A stretch of DNA of 61,810 bases. It comes from a virus. Position numbers and translations under genes: made by a program. The stretch spans positions 1 through 61,810 of IMG/VR virus record IMGVR_UViG_3300025853_000082. One strand, given 5' to 3'. How positions within the stretch are numbered: position 1 is the first letter of the stretch; each line of letters begins with the position of its first letter. Below the pieces are notes generated by a model that saw only the letters and a program-made list of their open reading frames with translations, had not been told where the DNA came from and searched no databases. Shown here piece after piece: positions 51,301 through 58,899 of the stretch.

Positions 51301-54300
51301 ACTTGCTTGATGGTCAGCAAGGTTCTTATTATATTAATACATCGGCAAATTCTCAAACTAAAACTGGAGATTTGACCTTAAGTGGCAATTTAACTCTATC
51401 TGGATCATTTACCGATTCTGCAGCAAGTTCTGGAACTTCAGGTTATGTTTTAAAATCAACCTCTACAGGAACTGAATGGGTTGATCCAACAACTGTTGCT
51501 GGACTTCAAGGCATCCAAGGCACTCAAGGTATTCAAGGAACTCAAGGAACTCAAGGAACACAAGGTACTCAAGGTCTTCAAGGAACACAAGGTACTACAG
51601 GTGTCCAAGGAACTCAAGGAACACAAGGTACTCAAGGTCTTCAAGGAACACAAGGTACTACAGGTGTCCAAGGAACTCAAGGAACTCAGGGAACTCAAGG
51701 CATTCAAGGCACTCAGGGTACACAGGGCATCCAAGGAACACAGGGTACTCAGGGAACACAAGGTGTTCAAGGAACACAAGGTACTACAGGTGTCCAAGGT
51801 ACTCAAGGTACTCAAGGCACTCAGGGAATTCAAGGTACTCAGGGTATTCAAGGTACTCAGGGCATTCAAGGAACACAAGGAACACAAGGAACTACAGGTA
51901 CTACAGGTGTCCAAGGAACTCAAGGAACACAAGGTACTCAAGGTCTTCAAGGAACACAAGGTACTACAGGTGTCCAAGGAACTCAAGGAACACAAGGTAC
52001 TCAAGGTCTTCAAGGAACACAAGGTACTACAGGTGTCCAAGGAACTCAAGGAACTCAGGGAACTCAAGGTCTTCAAGGAATACAAGGTACTACAGGTGTC
52101 CAAGGAACACAAGGTACTCAAGGTACTCAAGGTAGACAAGGTACTACAGGTACTACAGGTACTACAGGTGTCCAAGGTACTCAGGGAACTCAGGGAACTC
52201 AAGGAACTCAAGGTATTCAAGGAAGACAAGGAACTCAAGGTGTCCAAGGAACTCAAGGTACTCAGGGAACTCAGGGAACTCAAGGTACTACAGGACCAGT
52301 AGCTGGATCAGCAAATCAAGTTGTTTACAAAAATAGTTCCAATATTGCAACAGGTTCTGCAAATCTGACCTTTGATGGAACTTCTTTATATGCAAATCAG
52401 ATTAATGGACCAGCAACCTTTGTAATTGATCCAACAACAATCGGTGACAACTCAGGAACTGTTGTAGTTAAAGGTAATTTGCAGATTGATGGTACAACAA
52501 CAACTGTAAATTCAACCACAGTAACTATTGATGATAAGAATATTACTCTTGCTTCTGGTGCTGCCAATGCTGCAGCTTCTGATGGTGGTGGTATTACGCT
52601 TGATGGTTCTAGTGCTTCTATTACATATGCATCCACTGGAGATAAGTGGGTATTCAATAAAGCACCTTATTACAATGCTGCTAGGTTACTTACAACTTCC
52701 GATGAAGGTTCTGGAAATGGTATCGATGCGGACACTGTAGATGGTCTTCAGGCATCATCATTCTTCAGAGCAGATGCTGGAAACAGTGTAGACGCAAGAA
52801 TTGCTGCCGCAGACGGACGGGGAATTAGATTCTATGATAATGATGCATATAAGGTCTATATGTCTGCTTCAGGAAATACAACCTGGGGTGGTAGATTAGA
52901 TACAACTTCAGACTTTAATATGTACTTCAGAATGACTGGAGGTACAAACAGAGGATTCGTATTCCAAAATGGAACTTCGGAACTGTTCCAGATTGAATCT
53001 ACTGGACAACTAAGAGTTGCATCAAATAACATTTATGCAGGTAATGCTAATATCGTATGGCACGCTGGTAATGATGGATCGGGAAGCGGATTGGATGCGG
53101 ATTTACTAGATGGGCAGCAAGGTTCTTATTATATTAATACATCAGGAACTGCGCAGACAAAGACTGGTAATTTGACAATTAGTGGAGAAATTATTGCAAA
53201 TACAGGAAACTTTATTTCGACGGTAGGTATTGGAACAATCATAGATATTATTCCTTATGATACTTTAAATTCTGGAACACTTTCCTTTGAAGCTTCTGCG
53301 GGACAGTTGTTCTCCATTACAAATAATCTCACATCAGGATCTATTTTCTCAGTTAATGATGTTTCTGGACTACCAAGCATTGATGTTAATGCTGATGGAA
53401 CAGTACAATTAGCACCTTTTGGATCTAATGAATATGTTGGAGTTGGAGTAACAAATCCAACACAAAAACTTCATGTAAATGGAAACCTAAGAGTTACTGG
53501 AGCATATTATGATTCCAATAATGATGCGGGAACATCGGGATACGTTCTCAAGTCAACTGCTACAGGAACTGACTGGGTAGATCCAACAACGGTTGCTGGA
53601 TTGCAGGGTATTCAAGGTACTCAGGGTATTCAAGGAACTCAGGGAACTCAGGGCACTCAGGGAACTCAAGGTAGACAAGGTACTACAGGTATTCAGGGCA
53701 CTCAGGGCACTCAGGGAACTCAAGGTAGACAAGGTACTACAGGTACTACAGGTACTCAGGGAACTCAAGGCACTCAAGGTATTCAAGGCACTCAGGGAAC
53801 TCAAGGTAGACAAGGTACTACAGGTACTACAGGTACTCAGGGAACTCAAGGCACTCAAGGTATTCAAGGCACTCAGGGAACTCAAGGTAGACAAGGTACT
53901 ACAGGTACTACAGGTACTCAGGGAACTCAAGGTATTCAAGGTAGACAAGGTACTACAGGTACTACAGGTACTCAGGGAACTCAGGGAACTCAGGGCACTC
54001 AAGGTAGACAAGGTACTACGGGTACTACAGGTACTCAGGGCACTCAGGGCACTCAGGGAACTCAAGGTAGACAAGGTACTACAGGACCAGTAGCAGGTTC
54101 AGCAAATCAAGTTGTTTATAAAAATTCATCAAATGTTCCAACAGGTTCTTCCAATTTTACATTTGATGGTGATACTTTAACGGTAAATGGTGACGTTTCA
54201 ATTGCATCTACGGTTAGCATTGGTACAAGCATTGATATTATTCCAGATAATAGTACAGGAACACTTTCATTTGAAGGTTCTGCTGGACAATTATTCTCCA

Positions 54301-57300
54301 TTACAAATAATCTGACTACAGGTTCTATCTTTGCTGTTGGTGATGTTACGGGCATTCCAAGCATTGATGTTGATGCTGATGGAACAATTCAATTAGCACC
54401 TTACGGTTCAACTGAGTATGTTGGTGTTGGTGAAACAAATCCAACACAAAAACTTCATGTAAATGGAAACCTAAGAGTTACTGGAGCATATTATGATTCT
54501 AATAATGATGCAGGAACATCTGGATATGTTCTTAAATCAACTGCTACAGGAACTGACTGGGTAGATCCAACAACGGTTGCTGGATTGCAGGGCACTCAGG
54601 GCACTCAGGGAACTCAAGGTAGACAAGGTACTACAGGTACTACAGGTACTACAGGTACTCAGGGAACTCAAGGTATTCAAGGTAGACAAGGTACTACAGG
54701 TACTACAGGTACTCAGGGAACTCAAGGTATTCAAGGTAGACAAGGTACTACAGGTACTACAGGTACTCAGGGAACTCAAGGTATCCAAGGTCCTGGAGGA
54801 TTGACAACAACAAATGCAGATACTTTAGATAATTTAGATTCTACAGCATTCTTTAGAGCAAATACTGGAAATACTGTAGATGCTAGATTTGCTTCAGCAG
54901 ATGGAAGAGGTGTTAGATTCTATGATAATGATGCATATAAGGTCTATATGTCTACTTCAGGAAATACAACCTGGGGAGGAAGACTAGATTCGACTTCCGA
55001 TTTTAATATGTACTTCAGGATGACTGGAGGTACAAACAGAGGATTCGTATTCCAAAATGGAACTTCGGAACTGTTCCAAATTGAATCAACAGGTCAATTA
55101 AGAGTTGCATCAAATAATATCTACGCAGGCAATGCTAATACGGTATGGCACGCTGGTAATGATGGATCAGGTTCAGGACTTGATGCAGACTTACTTGATG
55201 GTTATTCAGCAAGTACTACAAGAAATGCCGCAAATACAATTCCAGTTAGAGACGGCAATGGTTATCTTCAGTTAGGGTGGATAAACACTACTAGCGGCGC
55301 AACAACTTCAACTATAAACAAAATTTATGCTTCAAATGATGATTATATAAGGTATGTTACACCTGCCACTCTTATCAGTCAGTTGGGTATTTGGACCTCA
55401 GGTAACGATGGATCAGGTTCTGGTTTAGATGCTGATTTACTTGATGGCGAAAACTTGGTGGATAATGCTGCAACTGCAAATACTGTTGCGGGAAGAAATG
55501 CATCCGGTGACATCTATGCAAGATTAATTCGCCAGACATTCGCGGATCAAAGTACAATTAACGGTGGAATAGTATTCCGTACTAATAGTAGCAGTGATAA
55601 CTATCTAAGAGTTTGTAATAGTACTTCTGCTATTCGCGCCTACTTGAATGTTCCAACAAGAACTGGTGGTGATGCTAGTGGAACTTGGGGAATTAATATT
55701 ACTGGTAGTGCTGGAACTTTAGACGGTATTGATAGTTCCCAGTTCTTGAGGTCTGATGCTGATGATACCACTACAGGCAATTTAGTAATAAGTGATAAGT
55801 ATCTGCGAGTAGGTAGACCTGTAAGCGATACTGCTTCTATGGTCAGAACAAATACTGCTCTTGAAGTATCTTCATTAGGAGTTGATCAAACAGCGTCTCA
55901 AACTAATGTAATGCGTTTACTTAGAGATGGTACAAGTGGTGTAGTTTATGCTGGCGCTGCAGACTTTGATCTTTACAGACATACTGCAAGTGGTGTTGCA
56001 CCAAATGTTGGATTGGAAATAAAATTATCTACTTCTGATACATCAACTTATTATAGTGCATTAAAACTTCAAAGTAATGGAGTTATCCAAACTGGAGGAA
56101 ACACAATATGGCACGCAGGTAATGATGGTGCTGGATCTGGTTTAGATGCTGACTTACTTGATGGATTACAACCTTCAGTATCAGCATCAAATAACACAAT
56201 AGTTCAAAGACATAGTTCTGGATACATTTACGCAAATTATTTCAACACCACTCCAAATGATGTTACATCTGGAGTAACAAAGGTTTGTGTTGAAACTGGA
56301 AATGATGGTTTTATTAGACATGGTACTGCTGCTGCTATTAGAACATTTATTGGAGCAGGTTCTGGTGGTGGTCTTGATGCTGACTTACTTGATGGTCAAC
56401 AAGGTTCCTATTATCTTAACTACAATAACTTATCTAACAAACCAACAATTCCAACTAATAACAACCAACTGACTAATGGTGCTGGTTATATAACCTCTAG
56501 TGGAAGTATTACTGGTAGTGCTGGAACTTTAGACGGTATTGATAGTTCCCAGTTCTTAAGATCTGATGCTAATGATACTTTCACTGGAAACCTGACTACT
56601 GGTGCAGATAATCACATTACTTTTGGTCCAAATAGTAGTTGGTCATCATATTTACGTGTTGGTGGTAACGGAAGAACTGCAACTGGTACAGAGATGGCAA
56701 GCGTTGTCACTACTGACGGAAACTTACATTTAGACGCTGCTGCTTCTACTAACGCTACATATTTAAATTATTACGCAGGTACTCAAGGTGTTGCATTCGG
56801 TAGTGGTAATTCGGCTACTGTTGCTTGGATGGGTCCAGATGGGGATCTTTGGAAAGGTAGTTCGGACAATAGTGGTAGTAAGTATTGGCACGCAGGCAAT
56901 GATGGAGCAGGTTCTGGTCTTGATGCAGACTTACTCGATGGACTGAGTAGTGGAAGCTTCTTTAGAGCAGATGCTGGAAACAGTGTAGACGCAAGAATTG
57001 CTGCTGCTGACGGTAGAGGCATCAGATTCTGGGATAGTGATAACTATAAAATTTGGATGTCCGCATCAGGAAATACGACTTGGGGTGGTAGATTAGATAC
57101 CACTTCCGATTATAATATGTACTTCAGGATGACTGGAGGTACAAACAGAGGATTCGTATTCCAAAATGGAACTTCCGAGTTGTTCCAAATTGAATCGACA
57201 GGTCAATTAAGAGTTGCTTCAAATAATATCTACGCAGGTAATGCTAATATTGTATGGCACGCAGGTAATGATGGATCAGGTTCTGGTCTCGATGCTGACT

Positions 57301-58364
57301 TACTCGATGGATATAGCACTGCAACTGGAGGAAATGCAAATACTATTGCACTGAGAGATGGCAGTGGTCACTTGTATATGAACTATGGTTTCGCGGCATA
57401 CTTTAATATGAGCCATGGAACTGGTACTCGTACTGCCGATACTATTTTCTATTCCTCAACAGACAACTATATCAGAAAAAATAATGCAACTGGAATGAGA
57501 TCATCTCTCAATGTTCCAACAAGAACTGGTGGTGATGCTAGTGGAACTTGGGGAATTAATATTACAGGTAATGCTGCTACTGCTACTAGTGCTACTAGTG
57601 CTACTAGTTCCGATTACTTAACAGGTAATGCTTTTGCGACTACAGGATCGCCATCAAATGCTCTGGAGTATCAGCAATCTGCTAGTATTTCAGATACAAG
57701 ATTAGCACCCACTACAGATTGGTATAACACAATCAGAATGGGTCATGGAAATCCTTATAATTATTATAGCAATACTATTGCTATGCAAATGACCGGTACT
57801 GGTGCTGGTCAAATAAGGACTCAATTAATTTCAAATAATAGTCCACAAGGATGGAGAACTGTCTGGGATTCGTCGAACGATGGATCAGGTTCTGGATTAG
57901 ATGCAGATTTACTTGATGGTCTCAATGCTGCAACAACAGGTGCGAATACAATTGTAAGAACTGATGGTTCTGGAAATATTGCAGCATCTGGTAATGTCAC
58001 AGCATACTCTTCTGATAGAAGACTGAAAGAAAACTTCAACCATATTGAATCTCCAGTTGAGAAAGTACAAAAACTTAATGGTTATACATTTGATTGGAAT
58101 GAGAAATCAAAAGAACTTGGATTTACTCCAAAGTATGAAAAGAATGATATTGGTTTAATCGCACAAGAAGTTGAAGATATTCTTCCACAGGCAGTTGCAC
58201 CAGCACCATTTGATACAAAATCAAATGGAGAATCTAAATCTGGAGAGAACTACTTAACAATTCAATATGAGAGACTTGTTCCATTGCTGGTTGAAGCAAT
58301 TAAAGAACAACAAAATCAAATAAATAAATTGACTCAAGAAATTAATGAGTTGAAATCAAATTAA
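45342..58364 (+). CDS. Giant collagen-like tail fibre with peptidase S74 chaperone (4,340 aa)
   Basis: The N-terminal adaptor (SNRQKNLKVGISSYSENKTT) carries short 'GIGT' repeats. Six collagen-like Gly-X-Y tracts, mostly GTQ/GVQ/GIQ, alternate with near-identical globular cassettes. Each cassette contains 'VVYKNSSN', 'GDKWVFNKAPYYNAARLL', 'FRMTGGTNRGFVFQNGTSEL' and 'WHAGNDGSGSGLDADLLDG'. After residue about 3150 the collagen stops and fibre repeats (AGNDG.GSGLDADLLDG) continue. The C-terminus (from S4224) is the peptidase S74 intramolecular chaperone, SSDRRLKENF...IGLIAQEVEDILPQAV. Its Ser4224/Lys4229 dyad should self-cleave and release the last 117 residues after trimerisation. Probably a host-recognition fibre. 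The start has the AACTCAAAATG context. Confidence 0.9.
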   Translation: MSKYLSNRQKNLKVGISSYSENKTTVEVVGKVGIGTAAATADLDINGDLRLRGSLYDRDNQVGSQGQVLVSTGAGATWTNIDGIETIENIINTTLTGVEIEEEGVGIGTGYHTINFVGAGVTATGAGTTATITFTQQVGIQGTQGVQGTQGIQGTQGIQGTQGTQGTQGVDGIQGTQGVQGTQGTQGLQGTQGVDGIQGTQGTQGVQGTQGVQGTQGTQGVQGTQGTQGIQGTQGTQGTQGTQGIQGTQGTQGTQGTQGTQGTQGIQGIQGTQGTQGTQGTQGLQGTQGLDGIQGTQGVQGTQGTQGTQGVQGTQGTQGVQGTQGVQGTQGTQGIQGTQGTQGTQGVQGTQGTQGVQGTQGTQGTQGVQGTTGPVAGSAEQVVYKDGSNNPAGSDNLTFNGNDLFVGRDVTIGRDLYVDGSVTIGGTSATLFTETLRISDADIILGYRTDSNGNDASTDTTANHGGVALASTEGTPLVSLNVAGIETLPPTYKKIMWFKEGTFSGLGTDAWLTNYALGIGLTDMLSGTALAVGGDIDIHGALYDTNHLKGDSGDILVSTGTGISWTDPYAAGIQGTQGVQGTQGTQGTQGVQGTQGTQGTQGTQGTQGAQGTQGTQGVQGTQGIQGTQGIQGTQGTQGVQGTQGVQGTQGTQGTTGVQGTQGVQGTQGVQGTQGVQGTQGTQGTQGIQGTQGVQGTQGVQGTQGTQGTQGIQGTQGVQGTQGVQGTQGTQGIQGTQGTQGTQGTQGTQGIQGIQGTQGTQGTQGTQGTQGTQGIQGTQGTQGTQGTQGIQGIQGIQGTQGTQGIQGTQGTQGTQGTQGTQGTQGIQGTQGTQGTQGTQGIQGIQGTQGTQGVQGTQGVQGTQGTQGIQGTQGTQGTQGTQGTQGIQGIQGTQGTQGTQGTQGIQGIQGTQGVQGRQGTQGIQGTQGTQGTQGTQGTTGPVAGSANQVVYKNSSNIATGSTNLTFDGTSLYANQINGPATFVIDPTTIGDNSGTVVIKGDLQVDGQTTTINSTELIVDDLNITLASGAADSSAADGGGITLDGANASLTYASTGDKWVFNKAPYYNAARLLTTSDEGSGNGLDADTVDGLEASSFFRADTSNSVDVRLSIGNGRGVRFFDSDNYKIWMSSSNDSTWGGRLDSTSDFNMYFRMTGGTNRGFVFQNGTSELFQIESDGQVRVASNNIYAGNANTVWHAGNDGASSGLDADLLDGQEGSYYINTSANSQTKTGDLTLSGNLTLSGSFIDSTVSSGTTGYVLQSTLSGTEWVDPTTVAGLQGIQGTQGIQGTQGTQGTQGTQGTQGTQGTTGVQGTQGTQGLQGTQGTTGVQGTQGVQGTQGTQGLQGTQGTQGTQGIQGTQGVQGTQGVQGTQGTQGTQGTQGIQGIQGIQGTQGTQGVQGTQGTTGVQGTQGTQGTQGIQGTQGTTGVQGTQGTQGTQGVQGTQGTTGVQGTQGTQGTQGTQGVQGTQGTTGVQGTQGTQGTQGIQGTQGTQGTQGVQGRQGTTGPVAGSANQVVYKDASNNPAGSANLTFDGGTLTASNLTVTGASTFQGNVDLGDNDRLRFGDSQDLQIYHNGSNSVIQDTGTGSLILGGSNSVEIRNGAVNETAAKFITDGAVELYYDNSKKFETTADGILVNPNVGLGTTAGNADATQDLAVFKTTNSNSSLLKITETRDVDGTNWISAYTRIQKTTDVTDQAYIQFNGDGNTYGMEFGTIDDEKFAVFRRDAEVELYYDNSLKFETTDYGIYVTGAGNTSTIAGAANLVLDPTAVGDNTGTVIIKGDLQVDGDTTTINSTTLTVDDKNITLASGAVNAASADGAGITVDGSNATLTYASTGDKWVFNKAPYYNAARLLTTSDEGSGNGLDADTVDGLEASSFFRADAGNTVDARIAAANGRGIRFYDNDGYKIYMSSSADATWGGRLDTTSDFNMYFRMTGGTNRGFVFQNGTSELFQIESTGQLRVASNNIYAGNANIVWHAGNDGASSGLDADLLDGQQGSYYINTSANSQTKTGDLTLSGNLTLSGSFTDSAASSGTSGYVLKSTSTGTEWVDPTTVAGLQGIQGTQGIQGTQGTQGTQGTQGLQGTQGTTGVQGTQGTQGTQGLQGTQGTTGVQGTQGTQGTQGIQGTQGTQGIQGTQGTQGTQGVQGTQGTTGVQGTQGTQGTQGIQGTQGIQGTQGIQGTQGTQGTTGTTGVQGTQGTQGTQGLQGTQGTTGVQGTQGTQGTQGLQGTQGTTGVQGTQGTQGTQGLQGIQGTTGVQGTQGTQGTQGRQGTTGTTGTTGVQGTQGTQGTQGTQGIQGRQGTQGVQGTQGTQGTQGTQGTTGPVAGSANQVVYKNSSNIATGSANLTFDGTSLYANQINGPATFVIDPTTIGDNSGTVVVKGNLQIDGTTTTVNSTTVTIDDKNITLASGAANAAASDGGGITLDGSSASITYASTGDKWVFNKAPYYNAARLLTTSDEGSGNGIDADTVDGLQASSFFRADAGNSVDARIAAADGRGIRFYDNDAYKVYMSASGNTTWGGRLDTTSDFNMYFRMTGGTNRGFVFQNGTSELFQIESTGQLRVASNNIYAGNANIVWHAGNDGSGSGLDADLLDGQQGSYYINTSGTAQTKTGNLTISGEIIANTGNFISTVGIGTIIDIIPYDTLNSGTLSFEASAGQLFSITNNLTSGSIFSVNDVSGLPSIDVNADGTVQLAPFGSNEYVGVGVTNPTQKLHVNGNLRVTGAYYDSNNDAGTSGYVLKSTATGTDWVDPTTVAGLQGIQGTQGIQGTQGTQGTQGTQGRQGTTGIQGTQGTQGTQGRQGTTGTTGTQGTQGTQGIQGTQGTQGRQGTTGTTGTQGTQGTQGIQGTQGTQGRQGTTGTTGTQGTQGIQGRQGTTGTTGTQGTQGTQGTQGRQGTTGTTGTQGTQGTQGTQGRQGTTGPVAGSANQVVYKNSSNVPTGSSNFTFDGDTLTVNGDVSIASTVSIGTSIDIIPDNSTGTLSFEGSAGQLFSITNNLTTGSIFAVGDVTGIPSIDVDADGTIQLAPYGSTEYVGVGETNPTQKLHVNGNLRVTGAYYDSNNDAGTSGYVLKSTATGTDWVDPTTVAGLQGTQGTQGTQGRQGTTGTTGTTGTQGTQGIQGRQGTTGTTGTQGTQGIQGRQGTTGTTGTQGTQGIQGPGGLTTTNADTLDNLDSTAFFRANTGNTVDARFASADGRGVRFYDNDAYKVYMSTSGNTTWGGRLDSTSDFNMYFRMTGGTNRGFVFQNGTSELFQIESTGQLRVASNNIYAGNANTVWHAGNDGSGSGLDADLLDGYSASTTRNAANTIPVRDGNGYLQLGWINTTSGATTSTINKIYASNDDYIRYVTPATLISQLGIWTSGNDGSGSGLDADLLDGENLVDNAATANTVAGRNASGDIYARLIRQTFADQSTINGGIVFRTNSSSDNYLRVCNSTSAIRAYLNVPTRTGGDASGTWGINITGSAGTLDGIDSSQFLRSDADDTTTGNLVISDKYLRVGRPVSDTASMVRTNTALEVSSLGVDQTASQTNVMRLLRDGTSGVVYAGAADFDLYRHTASGVAPNVGLEIKLSTSDTSTYYSALKLQSNGVIQTGGNTIWHAGNDGAGSGLDADLLDGLQPSVSASNNTIVQRHSSGYIYANYFNTTPNDVTSGVTKVCVETGNDGFIRHGTAAAIRTFIGAGSGGGLDADLLDGQQGSYYLNYNNLSNKPTIPTNNNQLTNGAGYITSSGSITGSAGTLDGIDSSQFLRSDANDTFTGNLTTGADNHITFGPNSSWSSYLRVGGNGRTATGTEMASVVTTDGNLHLDAAASTNATYLNYYAGTQGVAFGSGNSATVAWMGPDGDLWKGSSDNSGSKYWHAGNDGAGSGLDADLLDGLSSGSFFRADAGNSVDARIAAADGRGIRFWDSDNYKIWMSASGNTTWGGRLDTTSDYNMYFRMTGGTNRGFVFQNGTSELFQIESTGQLRVASNNIYAGNANIVWHAGNDGSGSGLDADLLDGYSTATGGNANTIALRDGSGHLYMNYGFAAYFNMSHGTGTRTADTIFYSSTDNYIRKNNATGMRSSLNVPTRTGGDASGTWGINITGNAATATSATSATSSDYLTGNAFATTGSPSNALEYQQSASISDTRLAPTTDWYNTIRMGHGNPYNYYSNTIAMQMTGTGAGQIRTQLISNNSPQGWRTVWDSSNDGSGSGLDADLLDGLNAATTGANTIVRTDGSGNIAASGNVTAYSSDRRLKENFNHIESPVEKVQKLNGYTFDWNEKSKELGFTPKYEKNDIGLIAQEVEDILPQAVAPAPFDTKSNGESKSGENYLTIQYERLVPLLVEAIKEQQNQINKLTQEINELKSN
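45756..54797 (+). repeat. Six collagen-like (GGN-NNN-CAR) repeat tracts
   Basis: Nine-nt coding repeats of the form GGT-ACT-CAA with many synonymous changes occupy about 45756-46458, 47055-48150, 49161-49847, 51501-52290, 53599-54085 and 54583-54797. Tracts after the third contain more 'TTG' and 'RQG' triplets. Because the units are codon-neutral, long false reading frames appear in the other phases and on the other strand; none is real. Confidence 0.95.
48150..57300 (+). repeat. Near-identical globular cassettes within the fibre gene
   Basis: Cassettes at about 48150-49160, 50590-51500, 52290-53160, 54800-55200 and 56890-57300 repeat the same protein modules. DNA identity is very high: for example 51093-51178 equals 52893-52978 base for base. 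This indicates recent duplication or gene conversion and is a substrate for recombination. Confidence 0.85.
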
Positions 58365-58377
58365 TTTCCTGATTTGT

Positions 58378-58385
58378 TATAAATA
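58378..58385 (+). promoter_or_regulatory. Late promoter TATAAATA
   Basis: Perfect octamer 13 bases after the fibre stop codon and 22 nt before the next ATG. It starts the distal group of small fibre-associated genes. Confidence 0.8.
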
Positions 58386-58407
58386 GTAAAAATAATTATT
58401 CAAAAAA

Positions 58408-58641
58408 ATGTCTGAAGAACAACAAAATTTGACAACTGCATTTGAAAGGCAAAGACAACTGGTTAATGAGATTAACCAGTTGAATACTGAAATTAACATC
58501 AGAAAAGAAAGTGCTTTGAAACTTCAAGGTATTATTGAATACCTTCAATCAAAGGGAGCTAAACTTCCAGAACCAGAAGTTATTCAAACATCAGAAGAAA
58601 CATCAGAAGAAACATCAGAAAAAGGAACTGAAAATCAATGA
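58408..58641 (+). CDS. Small coiled-coil protein with acidic tail (77 aa)
   Basis: Seventy-seven residues: MSEEQQNLTTAFERQRQLVN, then EINQLNTEINIRKESALKLQ and GIIEYLQSKGAKLPEPEV. The first 50 residues form a coiled coil, and the end contains three repeats of TSEE(T). It overlaps the next start (ATGA). Placed directly after the fibre, it may help fibre trimerisation or assembly; T4-like phages use such helper proteins (for example gp38, gp57A), but no similarity is claimed. Confidence 0.75.
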   Translation: MSEEQQNLTTAFERQRQLVNEINQLNTEINIRKESALKLQGIIEYLQSKGAKLPEPEVIQTSEETSEETSEKGTENQ

Positions 58642-58883
58642 GCATTACATATACAGTAGCAGACTATTCACCTAGTGATTCAACAGTCGAAGTTACTTAC
58701 ACTAACGCGGAAGGTTATACTCATACAAGGACTATCAACATTCCACATTTGGAAGATGGTTCTATAGACGCAGATTATCTTCAAGAGATTTTTGAAGGTC
58801 AACTCAGAGGAGTTGAGAATAAGGTTGCTGTTGGAGCAATTACTTTTGTTGATCCAAATGTTGGAATTGGAACAACTGCCTGA
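58638..58883 (+). CDS. Small conserved phage protein (81 aa)
   Basis: Eighty-one residues: MSITYTVADYSPSDSTVEVT, YTNAEGYTHTRTINIPHLED, GSIDADYLQEIFEGQLRGVE and a short end with GVGIGTT-like residues. Beta-rich N-terminal half and helical C-terminal half. I recall similar 'YTNAEGYTHTRTINIPH' proteins after fibre genes of T4-like cyanophages. Coupled to the upstream coiled-coil gene by ATGA and followed 16 nt later by the LamG protein. Function unknown. Confidence 0.75.
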   Translation: MSITYTVADYSPSDSTVEVTYTNAEGYTHTRTINIPHLEDGSIDADYLQEIFEGQLRGVENKVAVGAITFVDPNVGIGTTA

Positions 58884-58899
58884 AGGTAAATAAAAACTT

